Positions 25,972 to 33,450 of a DNA stretch of 64,000 nucleotides are shown one piece after another. The notes under the pieces were generated by a model. The model saw only the letters and a program-made list of their open reading frames with translations. It did no database searches and had not been told where the DNA came from. The stretch lies in contig CAITIE010000153.1 in assembly GCA_903892355.1 (NCBI GenBank), positions 179,357-243,356 on the forward strand, given 5' to 3'. The DNA comes from an uncultured Pirellula sp. GTDB taxonomy: Bacteria > Planctomycetota > Planctomycetia > Pirellulales > Pirellulaceae. The first letter of the stretch is position 1. Each line of letters begins with the position of its first letter. The position numbers and the translations under genes are program-made.

Positions 25972-26457
25972 ATGGCAATGAAATTTAAATCCCGAAGCAG
26001 CGAAAAAGCTGAGATGCAACTGACATCGATGATCGATGTCATTTTCTTGCTCCTGATCTTCTTCGTGATGACATTCCGCATTTCAGCGCAAGAAGGGGAT
26101 TTCAACGTCAAGATGCCCATCGGCGGCGGGCAAGGGCCTGCAGATACGACCAATATCCCCATCAAGTTGCGACTGCGAGCGAATACCGATGGTGAACTTG
26201 TCGATATCGTCGTCGACGACAGCCGATCGTTTGGAAATGATTTCGGCAAACTCCGAGAGTTCATTTTGCAACTCACCGGTGGGAACGCTCCCCCCAAGCC
26301 AGAAGACGGGCCAGAAGTCGAGATCGATCTCGATTACAACCTTCGCTATGAGTTCGTCATCGGAGCCATCACTGCAGTAACGGGCCGAAGACAAGGGGAC
26401 AAAATCGAACGGCTGGTCGAACGGATCAAATTTGCCGCCCCGCGCAAGCAACAGTAA
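25972..26457 (+). CDS. ExbD/TolR family protein (second copy)
   Basis: A 161-residue paralogue of the preceding gene, with the helix MIDVIFLLLIFFVMTF and conserved aspartate in LTSMIDVIFLL. Its periplasmic domain is divergent from the first copy, with an insertion rich in Gly/Pro (GGGQGPAD). Two different ExbD proteins next to one ExbB suggest a heterodimeric rotor, an inference. It is the last gene of the group; a strong hairpin terminator follows within 65 bp. Confidence 0.92.
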   Translation: MAMKFKSRSSEKAEMQLTSMIDVIFLLLIFFVMTFRISAQEGDFNVKMPIGGGQGPADTTNIPIKLRLRANTDGELVDIVVDDSRSFGNDFGKLREFILQLTGGNAPPKPEDGPEVEIDLDYNLRYEFVIGAITAVTGRRQGDKIERLVERIKFAAPRKQQ

Positions 26458-26521
26458 TACAGCCAGTTGATAGGTCGCTTGCTCTCGGCCCCCCGACAAA
26501 TACGCCCACGACTCGATAACG

Positions 26522-26561
26522 AAAAATGCCCCGTCTTTTGAACGGGGCATTTTTATTTTTT
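26522..26561. terminator. Bidirectional rho-independent terminator
   Basis: A perfect 13-bp stem (26522-26534 with 26542-26554) has a 7-base loop, an A-run on its left and a T-run on its right. It lies between the converging exbD and porin genes and can stop transcription from both sides. Confidence 0.9.
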
Positions 26562-26589
26562 GATAGACAACTCTTCTTCGTACTAGCAA

Positions 26590-27957
26590 CTAGAACGTGA
26601 AGAGAGCATCGCCACCGAAGGCTGCTTGGCTCGAGGCGTTGTCCTCATTGAAGCCGTAGCGATCCCTATCCCAGACCCAACGAACTTCTGGACGGAACAG
26701 AAGGTTCGCGGATGCTCGGTAGTTCACACCGGTGGTGAAGTTGTAGTTGTTATCGTTGTTCACGTTATTGAACGCCGAACCGCTGAAGTTGAACCATTCA
26801 AACCGTTGTCCAAGCGACCAACGATCATTTACCTTGTAGATCAAGTAGTTGATGTTGCCGAACGTATTACGTACGGTGTTACCGGTGTTGTTCTGGGTGT
26901 ACAAAACGTCGGTTTGTCCGATGTAGGTAAGCTTATCGGTAAGGTTACCGATCAAGATACCGCTTTGGATTCCCCCACGCTCGTTCGGATAAATTGCTTT
27001 GGACTCACCGAATCGGCCGAGAACCGTGCTGTAGACGAGCGACCATGTGTCGTTCACCTTGGTCTTGAAACCACCCATGTATGCATCACCGTTGTCACGG
27101 AATGCACTGTCCCAACCGGTCACATAACCGTTGAACAACTGGGTGTCGTCACTTACCTTGTACGTGGTCAACGCACCGGTGTGGGTGAACGGCTCAGCGT
27201 TGTAGAACGTGAACTGACGGCTGTAAAAGAAGTTGCCGGTTGCTTGAACGACTTCATTGCCGACGATCGTGAAGAATCGTCCAACCTTGACGCTCAAATC
27301 ACCCATGGCTGCTTCGCCGTACAATTGCGGCATTGCACTACCATAGCCAAGGTTGTTAGGACCGTTCCACCAGCGGTTATCGAAGTCGGGCACAGTCACG
27401 CCGAACGCTTGGGTGTCGGGAGCATCGGTACCGTAGAGGTAATCGATACGTCCACCCAAACCGAATCCGTCGCTACCGTCAGCGATGCGCTCTGCGTAGA
27501 ACCATTGCTGTTGCAATTGGACCGCGCCAGGAGCATAGTTGTTGAAGCTTAAGGGGTTAGCCCGGGAGAAATAACCCAAATCGCTCCAGCCACCGATGGT
27601 GAAACCAGCAACAGGCTCGCTGCAAAGTTTCCAAGGATCGGTCAGCGATCGGCCGGTGCCGATCAAGCCCATCCCGAACAGACCAGTTGATCCGCAACCG
27701 AGCGAATCGCAACCGTTGCCATCGCAGCTATTGCCGAGATCACAAGGTGCAGATCCGTTATCGCAATTTGCAGAAGCAGTCGTTACTGCACTGCTGGGTG
27801 CAGCAGCAGCAGGAGCTGCAGCCGATCCTTCGTCATAATAGCTGTAGTAAGAAGCTTTCTCGTAGCGGGGTGCTGTTCGGTTGGTTTGACCGAAGGCCGT
27901 TCCCGAGACACAAGCGCTGGCAATCGTTGCACAGAGCGCAAGTCGGCTGATTTTCAT
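26590..27957 (-). CDS. Outer-membrane beta-barrel porin (BBP2/OmpL-like)
   Basis: This 455-residue protein has a clear signal peptide (cleavage near AFGQ), an Ala/Ser-rich segment and a Cys/Gly-rich stretch with seven closely spaced cysteines (CDNGSAPCDLGNSCDGNGC), then a barrel of amphipathic strands ending in LFTF. The GWSDLGYFSRANP start and Trp/Tyr/Asn-rich strands match the putative beta-barrel porin-2 family, abundant in planctomycetes. The cysteine cluster may form disulfides or attach to the wall. AGGAG precedes the ATG at suitable spacing. Its codon choice looks biased compared with neighbours, suggesting high expression. Substrate is unknown. Confidence 0.85.
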   Translation of the reverse strand: MKISRLALCATIASACVSGTAFGQTNRTAPRYEKASYYSYYDEGSAAAPAAAAPSSAVTTASANCDNGSAPCDLGNSCDGNGCDSLGCGSTGLFGMGLIGTGRSLTDPWKLCSEPVAGFTIGGWSDLGYFSRANPLSFNNYAPGAVQLQQQWFYAERIADGSDGFGLGGRIDYLYGTDAPDTQAFGVTVPDFDNRWWNGPNNLGYGSAMPQLYGEAAMGDLSVKVGRFFTIVGNEVVQATGNFFYSRQFTFYNAEPFTHTGALTTYKVSDDTQLFNGYVTGWDSAFRDNGDAYMGGFKTKVNDTWSLVYSTVLGRFGESKAIYPNERGGIQSGILIGNLTDKLTYIGQTDVLYTQNNTGNTVRNTFGNINYLIYKVNDRWSLGQRFEWFNFSGSAFNNVNNDNNYNFTTGVNYRASANLLFRPEVRWVWDRDRYGFNEDNASSQAAFGGDALFTF

Positions 27958-28297
27958 GGTTCTGGAACTCCTATCCTGAACAAAATTCGGCGACGCGTTC
28001 GCGTATAGCGGCCTTCAACGTTTTTGGGGCCAATGTAGGTTGCGGAATGTTCATGCCGCCGATGGCCCGGGCTTCCTGCCTCAAGTGAGAAGAAAGTTAG
28101 ACGGTTCATCCATGAACACACTGCACCATCGTCTATCGGAGACAAGTTTGGTAAAAATTCATCCCAATCCCAAGTCGTTGGCGCAGGTTCGCGTTCGAAT
28201 CGACCAGATTTGTTAAACTGTACGGATTGAGCAAACCCCCCTATCGATCCCGTCGAAAACGCCCCCCACTCCTGTTCCCAAACAACGGTTTCCAGCA
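27958..28297. other. Intergenic region between divergent porin and alcohol dehydrogenase genes
   Basis: These 340 bp hold no ORF that looks coding. They must contain the porin promoter (leftward) and probably that of the dehydrogenase (rightward). No box pair good enough to call was found, and no RNA gene was recognised. Confidence 0.5.
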
Positions 28298-29473
28298 ATG
28301 CCTCTCATCGATTATCGATTGCGAACACGTATCGTTGCGGGCGAAAACGCGATCGAGAATCTAGGGGTTTTAGCTAAAGAATACCGCGGTCAACGCGTTC
28401 TCGTGGTGAGTGACCCAGGTGTTGTCGCCGCAGGGATTTATGACCGAGGTTGCGATTCGATCCGTGGGCAAGGCCTTGAATTTCTGGGATTCCACAGACT
28501 TTCGGAAAACCCAACTACCGATCACGTAGCCGATGGCCTTGCCGTGGCTAAGGAGTTCCGCCCCGATTTGATCGTAGGACTCGGAGGTGGCTCCAGCATG
28601 GATTGCGCCAAAGGAATTAATTTTCTTTATTCATGCGGCGGCTCGATGTCGGATTACTGGGGGGTTGGGAAAGCGACCGCTCCTATGCTGCCGTTGATCG
28701 CGGTTCCCACCACTGCCGGAACCGGGAGCGAAACACAGTCGTTCGCATTGATCAGCGATGCCGCCACCCATGTGAAAATGGCCTGCGGCGATCCCAAAGC
28801 CGCCGCTTGCGTTGCGATTTTGGATCCAAAGCTGACCCTAACCCAACCTCCACGCATCACCGCATTGACCGGGATCGATGCACTTACCCACGCACTCGAA
28901 ACCTACGTCACCAGCAAACGAAACGCCGTCAGCGAATGCTTTTCAAGGGAAGCATGGTCGCTGTTGTCCCGTGGATTTCCGCGAGTGATCGAGGATCCTA
29001 GCGATCTTGCAGGTCGAACTCAGATGCAATTAGGAGCCGCATTCGCTGGGATGGCAATCGAAGCATCCATGCTGGGAGCGGCGCATGCACTGGCAAACCC
29101 ATTGACAGCAATCTTGGGTGTTCCCCACGGACAAGCCGTCGGGATGATGATGCCGCACGTCGTCCAATTCAACCAGAGTGTGGTCGAGCATCGTTATCGC
29201 GAATTGGTACACCTGCTCCCCGAGGTCTCGCACGAGGATCGCAGACCCAGTTCCGTCGTCTTGGCCGAACGATTCACCAATTGGCTTCTGCTTTCAGGCA
29301 TTTCCATTCGCTTGGTGGACCTTCCGCGTTGGAACCACCAATGGAGTTCAGAGGATATAGAAGCCAAACTCGATGAATTGGCCGAGATGGCGACCAAGCA
29401 ATGGACGGGTAGCTTCAATCCTCGCATCGCTACCCGCGAGGAATACCTGCAGATCTACCGCGAAGCGCTCTAA
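28298..29473 (+). CDS. Iron-containing (group III) alcohol dehydrogenase
   Basis: This 391-residue NAD(P)-dependent oxidoreductase interconverts an alcohol and an aldehyde or ketone. The nucleotide-binding GGGS lies at 97-100 and the metal ligands are all present: Asp194, His198 (TGIDALTHALE), His263 (GAAHALANPL) and His277 (GVPHGQAVG). Length is typical. The gene is followed after 6 bp by the converging larC gene. The physiological substrate cannot be inferred from the context. Confidence 0.93.
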   Translation: MPLIDYRLRTRIVAGENAIENLGVLAKEYRGQRVLVVSDPGVVAAGIYDRGCDSIRGQGLEFLGFHRLSENPTTDHVADGLAVAKEFRPDLIVGLGGGSSMDCAKGINFLYSCGGSMSDYWGVGKATAPMLPLIAVPTTAGTGSETQSFALISDAATHVKMACGDPKAAACVAILDPKLTLTQPPRITALTGIDALTHALETYVTSKRNAVSECFSREAWSLLSRGFPRVIEDPSDLAGRTQMQLGAAFAGMAIEASMLGAAHALANPLTAILGVPHGQAVGMMMPHVVQFNQSVVEHRYRELVHLLPEVSHEDRRPSSVVLAERFTNWLLLSGISIRLVDLPRWNHQWSSEDIEAKLDELAEMATKQWTGSFNPRIATREEYLQIYREAL

Positions 29474-29479
29474 TCGACG

Positions 29480-31069
29480 TCAATTACCTTCTTGCCAAGG
29501 CGAACTGTCCCAGCGGTAGAAATTCTTGTCGCCTGCTGCTTCATTCCACGGATCAACATCAATATCGGCATCACCAGTGCTGCCGCCATCGTGATCATTG
29601 CGATCGCTTCGTACATCTCGAACGCCATGGAGCGATTGGCTGTCCTGGTTTAACGCGTTGACATCTACCCTATCATCGCATTCCCGTTCCAGGACTCCAT
29701 TTGTTGCTGCGCCATCATCATCGATTGAAGCAAGTCCATTTGAGAAGTCCTCAACGATCGTTTCATCGGACGAGTCTTCTTGATTTAAGTCTTCTTGATT
29801 TCCATACAGCCTAGACGAATCTTCCTTTCCTAATTCGTCGAGCCTGTCGTTAGTGTCTTCCTCGGCATAATAACATTCACGGACCTCCTCCATCACGTCG
29901 ATCAGCCGCAATCCCTCTTCGATGGCGATATCGCGACACGCATCGTATTCCGGAGAAAAATCAATCTGGCCATTCGGCAATTCAGCGACTTTACCTCGGA
30001 TGACTCCCCACGGCGTATCGACGTCGACATGGGCTCTCGGAAGGATCGTGCGGGACTGCTTGCGAAAGCGAATCCCTAAGGTCCCAGTGTGAGTCAGCAG
30101 AACGGTTTCCATGGCTCCTTTGTCCTCGGGTTTGGCGATCACCGAGAGGAGGGTCCCGGGTCGACCTTTTTTCATGTAGATAGGAATCGAGAACACATCG
30201 AGAGCGCCGGCAGCCCACAGTTTTTCAATCGCGAATCCGATCTGTTCCCCCGAAAGATCATCGAGATTAGTTTCCAGGACGACGACAGCGTTGGCGTCGT
30301 CCTCCGAACGCTGATCCGAAAGGTGCGCATGCGATTTTTTGGAACCGCGCGATGGTACCGATTCACCGACGAGGATTCGGAGCAGATTCGGACGATCCTC
30401 CAGATCCCTTGTGCCTGCTCCGTAACCGATCCGGCCAACTTGCATCGGAGGAAGTGGACCATAATCCGACACCAACTCACGCAGCACCGCCGCACCGGTA
30501 GGCGTAGTCATCTCCATCGGCACAGAGCATACAGCGAGCGGGATGTTGGCGAGCAGCTCGGCAGTGGCTGGGGCTGGGATACTGACCAGACCGTGCGCGA
30601 TGCGAGTCTGCCCGGTTCCGGTAGGTACTGGCGATGCCACGGCATGCTGGATCTGTAGCTCATCCCAGGCCACCGAGATGCCGACGATATCCACGATCGA
30701 GTCGATGGCGCCGACCTCATGAAAGTGGATTCGATCGATCGTCGTTCCGTGAACCTTGGCCTCGGCCCGAGCGATCCGTTCGAAGATCCGCATCGCCAGC
30801 TCACGTGCCCCTGGCGTTAGGGCACCGCGGCGAATCAAGGAGTGGATGTCCGAGAGATTCCGGTGCACGTGCTCCTCAGGGTGTTGGATCTGCAATGAGA
30901 GTCCTCGAAAAGCGTGCTTGCGAATCGCTGTTACGGAAAGCGAAACCCCGAGCTGAAAACTTTCCACGGCGCGCTGAACGCGTTCCAAACTCGCCCCAGA
31001 ATCGATCAGCGCTGCCAAACACATGTCGCCACTTATCCCGCTAAAACAGTCAAAATAGGCGATGCGCAT
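29480..31069 (-). CDS. larC: LarC, nickel-pincer nucleotide cofactor synthase, with acidic tail
   Basis: LarC inserts nickel into the pincer nucleotide that becomes the cofactor of lactate racemase and related enzymes. The N-terminus MRIAYFDCFSGISGDM and later IHFHEVGAIDSIVDI are diagnostic, and LETNLDDLSGEQIGFAIEKL and MKKGRPGTLLSVIA show the LarC2 half in the same frame, with no frameshift needed. The last about 125 residues are an unusual acidic extension rich in Asp, Glu, Asn and Ser, with QEDLNQEDSSDE-type repeats. ATG 31069 is chosen because it begins the family N-terminus; an open TTG extension to 31108 lacks support. No larB or larE is nearby. Confidence 0.92.
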   Translation of the reverse strand: MRIAYFDCFSGISGDMCLAALIDSGASLERVQRAVESFQLGVSLSVTAIRKHAFRGLSLQIQHPEEHVHRNLSDIHSLIRRGALTPGARELAMRIFERIARAEAKVHGTTIDRIHFHEVGAIDSIVDIVGISVAWDELQIQHAVASPVPTGTGQTRIAHGLVSIPAPATAELLANIPLAVCSVPMEMTTPTGAAVLRELVSDYGPLPPMQVGRIGYGAGTRDLEDRPNLLRILVGESVPSRGSKKSHAHLSDQRSEDDANAVVVLETNLDDLSGEQIGFAIEKLWAAGALDVFSIPIYMKKGRPGTLLSVIAKPEDKGAMETVLLTHTGTLGIRFRKQSRTILPRAHVDVDTPWGVIRGKVAELPNGQIDFSPEYDACRDIAIEEGLRLIDVMEEVRECYYAEEDTNDRLDELGKEDSSRLYGNQEDLNQEDSSDETIVEDFSNGLASIDDDGAATNGVLERECDDRVDVNALNQDSQSLHGVRDVRSDRNDHDGGSTGDADIDVDPWNEAAGDKNFYRWDSSPWQEGN

Positions 31070-31381
31070 GGAGGTCGATTCGGTGACGGACTGTGGGGGG
31101 AAACTCAAGAGGTCGCCCCATTTTAATCGCTTGCGAGACCAAAGAAGGGGACGCGCGGGGTAGGAATTCCGAGCAAACCGCTCAGAAAATGGTACCCATT
31201 CGGTGGTATACCGGCTCTAGCCACGGGAAATCCTGGATTTTTGCTGTTGCCTCCGACGCGATGGCCGATATATTACCCACTCCCTCGATCAAAAAACCCT
31301 TTTTTGAAGTACCCAGTAGGATCCTCGTAGATTGTTTGCTGCGGCGGAACGGGGCGTTTGCCGTAGTAGGAGTTTGGTATA
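31070..31381. other. Intergenic region between divergent larC and bL36 genes
   Basis: No gene is seen in these 312 bp. An 8-bp A/T inverted repeat with CCC loop lies at 31289-31307 (TCAAAAAA / TTTTTTGA). The ribosome-binding site of the next gene is at 31368-31372. Promoters are not obvious. Confidence 0.5.
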
Positions 31382-31534
31382 ATGAAAGTCGTTTCATCGA
31401 TTGGTGCACTGAAGTATCGTCATCCTGACTGCCAGGTGGTGCGTCGCCGTGGACGAATCTACGTAATCTGCAAGAGCAACCCTCGGTACAAAGTCCGCCA
31501 AGGCAATGCCAAGTGCAAGCGCCGCAAGCGATAG
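31382..31534 (+). CDS. rpmJ: Ribosomal protein bL36, zinc-independent type
   Basis: This 50-residue, highly basic protein is the small large-subunit protein bL36. It begins [18 protein letters not shown] and contains [19 protein letters not shown], the hallmark of the family. The zinc-ribbon pattern C-x2-C...C-x4-H of the common form is not complete: only Cys17 and Cys30 are in place, so this is the zinc-independent (C-minus, type B) form. A KCKRRKR tail is present. AGGAG at 31368-31372 lies 9 bp before the ATG. It stands alone, away from ribosomal operons. A zinc-dependent paralogue elsewhere would fit zinc-starvation replacement, which cannot be tested here. Confidence 0.93.
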   Translation: MKVVSSIGALKYRHPDCQVVRRRGRIYVICKSNPRYKVRQGNAKCKRRKR

Positions 31535-31691
31535 CTTTTGGAACTGGCATCTCTTTGGATTCCTAATTTCGAACGGACGCCACGCTTTCGGGCCTGAGTA
31601 ACTCTGCGCGCTAAGTCATGTTTCCCCCTCGGTCATTGTCACGGACCCAGGACTTCCTTCTCTAGGATCGGACGCGTGTCCTCGGCATTCT

Positions 31692-32702
31692 ATGAAGTTG
31701 CGCATCGGCGTTATTGGATTGGGCCGCGATTGGCAATCACGCTATCTCCCCGCGCTCCGTTCGATGCGAGACCGCTTCCAAGTCGTCGGCGTTTACAGCA
31801 GCGTCTCAATTCTCGCGGAATCCGCCGCACGGGATTTGGATGCCGATCGCTACGATAGTTACCGCGCCATCATGGAGTCACCAGGACTCGATGCCGTCAT
31901 GGTTCTCGAAGATGATTGGTACCAACTGATGCCCCTTTGGGCAGCCTGCGATTATGGCAAAGCCATTTTCTGCGGTTCCGAAGTGAACCTCGATCCCGCT
32001 GCTGCCAGCACGATTCAGGAACGGATCAGTAAATCCGGCGTGGCATTCATGAACGAGTTTTCGCGGCGCTTCGCTCCTGCGACGCTTCGACTCAAAGAAT
32101 TGATCGCAACCCGTTTGGGGCGACCGCGACTGCTCTTCTGCCATCGCCGGCTAGCAAGCGAATTGCCAGACCCACGCGTGCCCAAATCCCTCGACTCTCG
32201 CTCGCAACGCGAATTGCTTGAATTGATCGATTGGTGCAAATACATCGTCGGCGAATCGCCAACGTGGCTACAAGCGATCCGACACATGAGCTTACCCAAC
32301 CCCGAAAACTCTGACTACCAGATCTTCAGCCTCGGCTTTGGTGAACCTGAAAAGGATCCAAAGGCGATCCTAGCCCAGATCAGCTGCGGTGCGTATATCC
32401 CATCGGTCTGGCATGAAGCAATCGCCTACCGCCCACCTGCCGCCGTTCAAGTATGCTGCGAGAAAGGGTTGGCCTTTGTCGACCTGCCGTCAACGCTGGT
32501 CTGGTTCGACGATGCAGGACGCCACCAGGAGTCGCTCGATACCGAACTTTCGATGGGGCAACAGATGCTCAATCAATTCCACCGAGCCATCACCTCGCTG
32601 GTCTGCCACGTCAGCGATCTCGAAGAAACCTGCGATGCCATGCGAATCCTCGAACTGTCGCACCTTAGCATGCAACAGCACCAACGGATCCCCATCCGCT
32701 AA
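31692..32702 (+). CDS. Gfo/Idh/MocA-family oxidoreductase-like protein, atypical
   Basis: The 336-residue protein starts with a Rossmann NAD(P)-binding motif (IGVIGLGRDWQSRYL) and a following acid-poor beta2 turn (VVGVYSS), and has the general length of Gfo/Idh/MocA oxidoreductases. The conserved EKP motif at the end of the fifth strand is missing: the region reads FCGSEVNLDP (about 93-102), so the usual catalytic lysine is absent. It may bind a nucleotide or sugar without oxidising it. Its genomic neighbours give no pathway clue. Confidence 0.8.
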   Translation: MKLRIGVIGLGRDWQSRYLPALRSMRDRFQVVGVYSSVSILAESAARDLDADRYDSYRAIMESPGLDAVMVLEDDWYQLMPLWAACDYGKAIFCGSEVNLDPAAASTIQERISKSGVAFMNEFSRRFAPATLRLKELIATRLGRPRLLFCHRRLASELPDPRVPKSLDSRSQRELLELIDWCKYIVGESPTWLQAIRHMSLPNPENSDYQIFSLGFGEPEKDPKAILAQISCGAYIPSVWHEAIAYRPPAAVQVCCEKGLAFVDLPSTLVWFDDAGRHQESLDTELSMGQQMLNQFHRAITSLVCHVSDLEETCDAMRILELSHLSMQQHQRIPIR

Positions 32703-32752
32703 ACCCTGCCCCATTGGTACTGGGCAGACCCTCGCAATCGCGTAGCTCGCTC

Positions 32753-33205
32753 TTATTTACGCCGTGAACTGGACGGTCGCGGGGAGAAAGTCCATAACGC
32801 CAAGCCGACCAACGTCATCGGCCCCAACAGCAACCACGCGCCTAAACCATATTTTTGAGTGTGGATATCGGTAAACGGGAGCTTGCCAAGCGCCCCCAAC
32901 GTTTCGGGCGAAGGATCGGTCGATCCCATCGGTATCCCCCATGGGTTTGCTCCACCTCCCGTGGAGCTTTCAGCCCCTCCACTGCTCATAGAGCCGAGCC
33001 CACTTGCCGATTTCGAGTCGGCCGTGCCATTGGGGGCTGATACTGGCAACCCCGCAAACGCCCCAGATACTTGGCTAGCCCCAGATACTTGGGTAGCCCC
33101 AGATAACTGGGTAGGCAGTATTGGAAACTTCACCAATCCGATCGCAGGCAGCAGCAGAGCGAGGCAACTCGAGGCACAGATAAGGATCAATCCTGTGAAT
33201 TTCAT
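32753..33205 (-). CDS. Small two-TM protein with Ser/Gly-rich linker, unknown function
   Basis: This 150-residue protein is not recognised. It has an N-terminal membrane or signal segment (FTGLILICASSCLALLLPAIGL), a linker with three LSGAT/VSGAS-type repeats from an 18-bp DNA repeat, a Gly/Ser-rich stretch, and a second membrane helix near the C-terminus (LGAWLLLGPMTLVGLALWTF) with a basic tail. An ATG and membrane topology support expression, but coding status rests on composition only. It lies between convergent and divergent neighbours, so it is probably transcribed alone. Confidence 0.6.
   Translation of the reverse strand: MKFTGLILICASSCLALLLPAIGLVKFPILPTQLSGATQVSGASQVSGAFAGLPVSAPNGTADSKSASGLGSMSSGGAESSTGGGANPWGIPMGSTDPSPETLGALGKLPFTDIHTQKYGLGAWLLLGPMTLVGLALWTFSPRPSSSRRK
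33061..33114. repeat. 18-bp tandem repeat, three copies
   Basis: Three near-identical 18-bp units (33061-33078, 33079-33096, 33097-33114) differ by single bases and encode six-residue repeats in the small two-TM protein on the minus strand. Confidence 0.85.
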
Positions 33206-33450
33206 ACAAACCTACTTTTCGCGGGCGTTAAAGCCGATGGAGACCTTGCCGCATCACCTTTTGACGGTCGATGCATCAGTCCCCTGTAGCAAATCCTTCG
33301 AGGACCTTGCGAGGCCAATTCCGCCAACGCCCCGAAATAGTAGCAAACCCCTGCGACGAGCGGGCCGTGCGAGCGGGTCGTGCAAGTTGCCTTGTTCGCG
33401 ATAGAATGGCGGTTTCCTGAAACGATAGCTCGTGACGATTTGCCCTGAAC

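Noticed and set aside
28190..28215. tRNA-like GGTTCG...GTTCGAATC sequence
   Set aside because: No cloverleaf pairing or acceptor stem could be built around it.
31378..31383. Perfect TATAAT as a promoter element
   Set aside because: It overlaps the bL36 start codon and lacks a -35; transcription from it would not serve this gene well.
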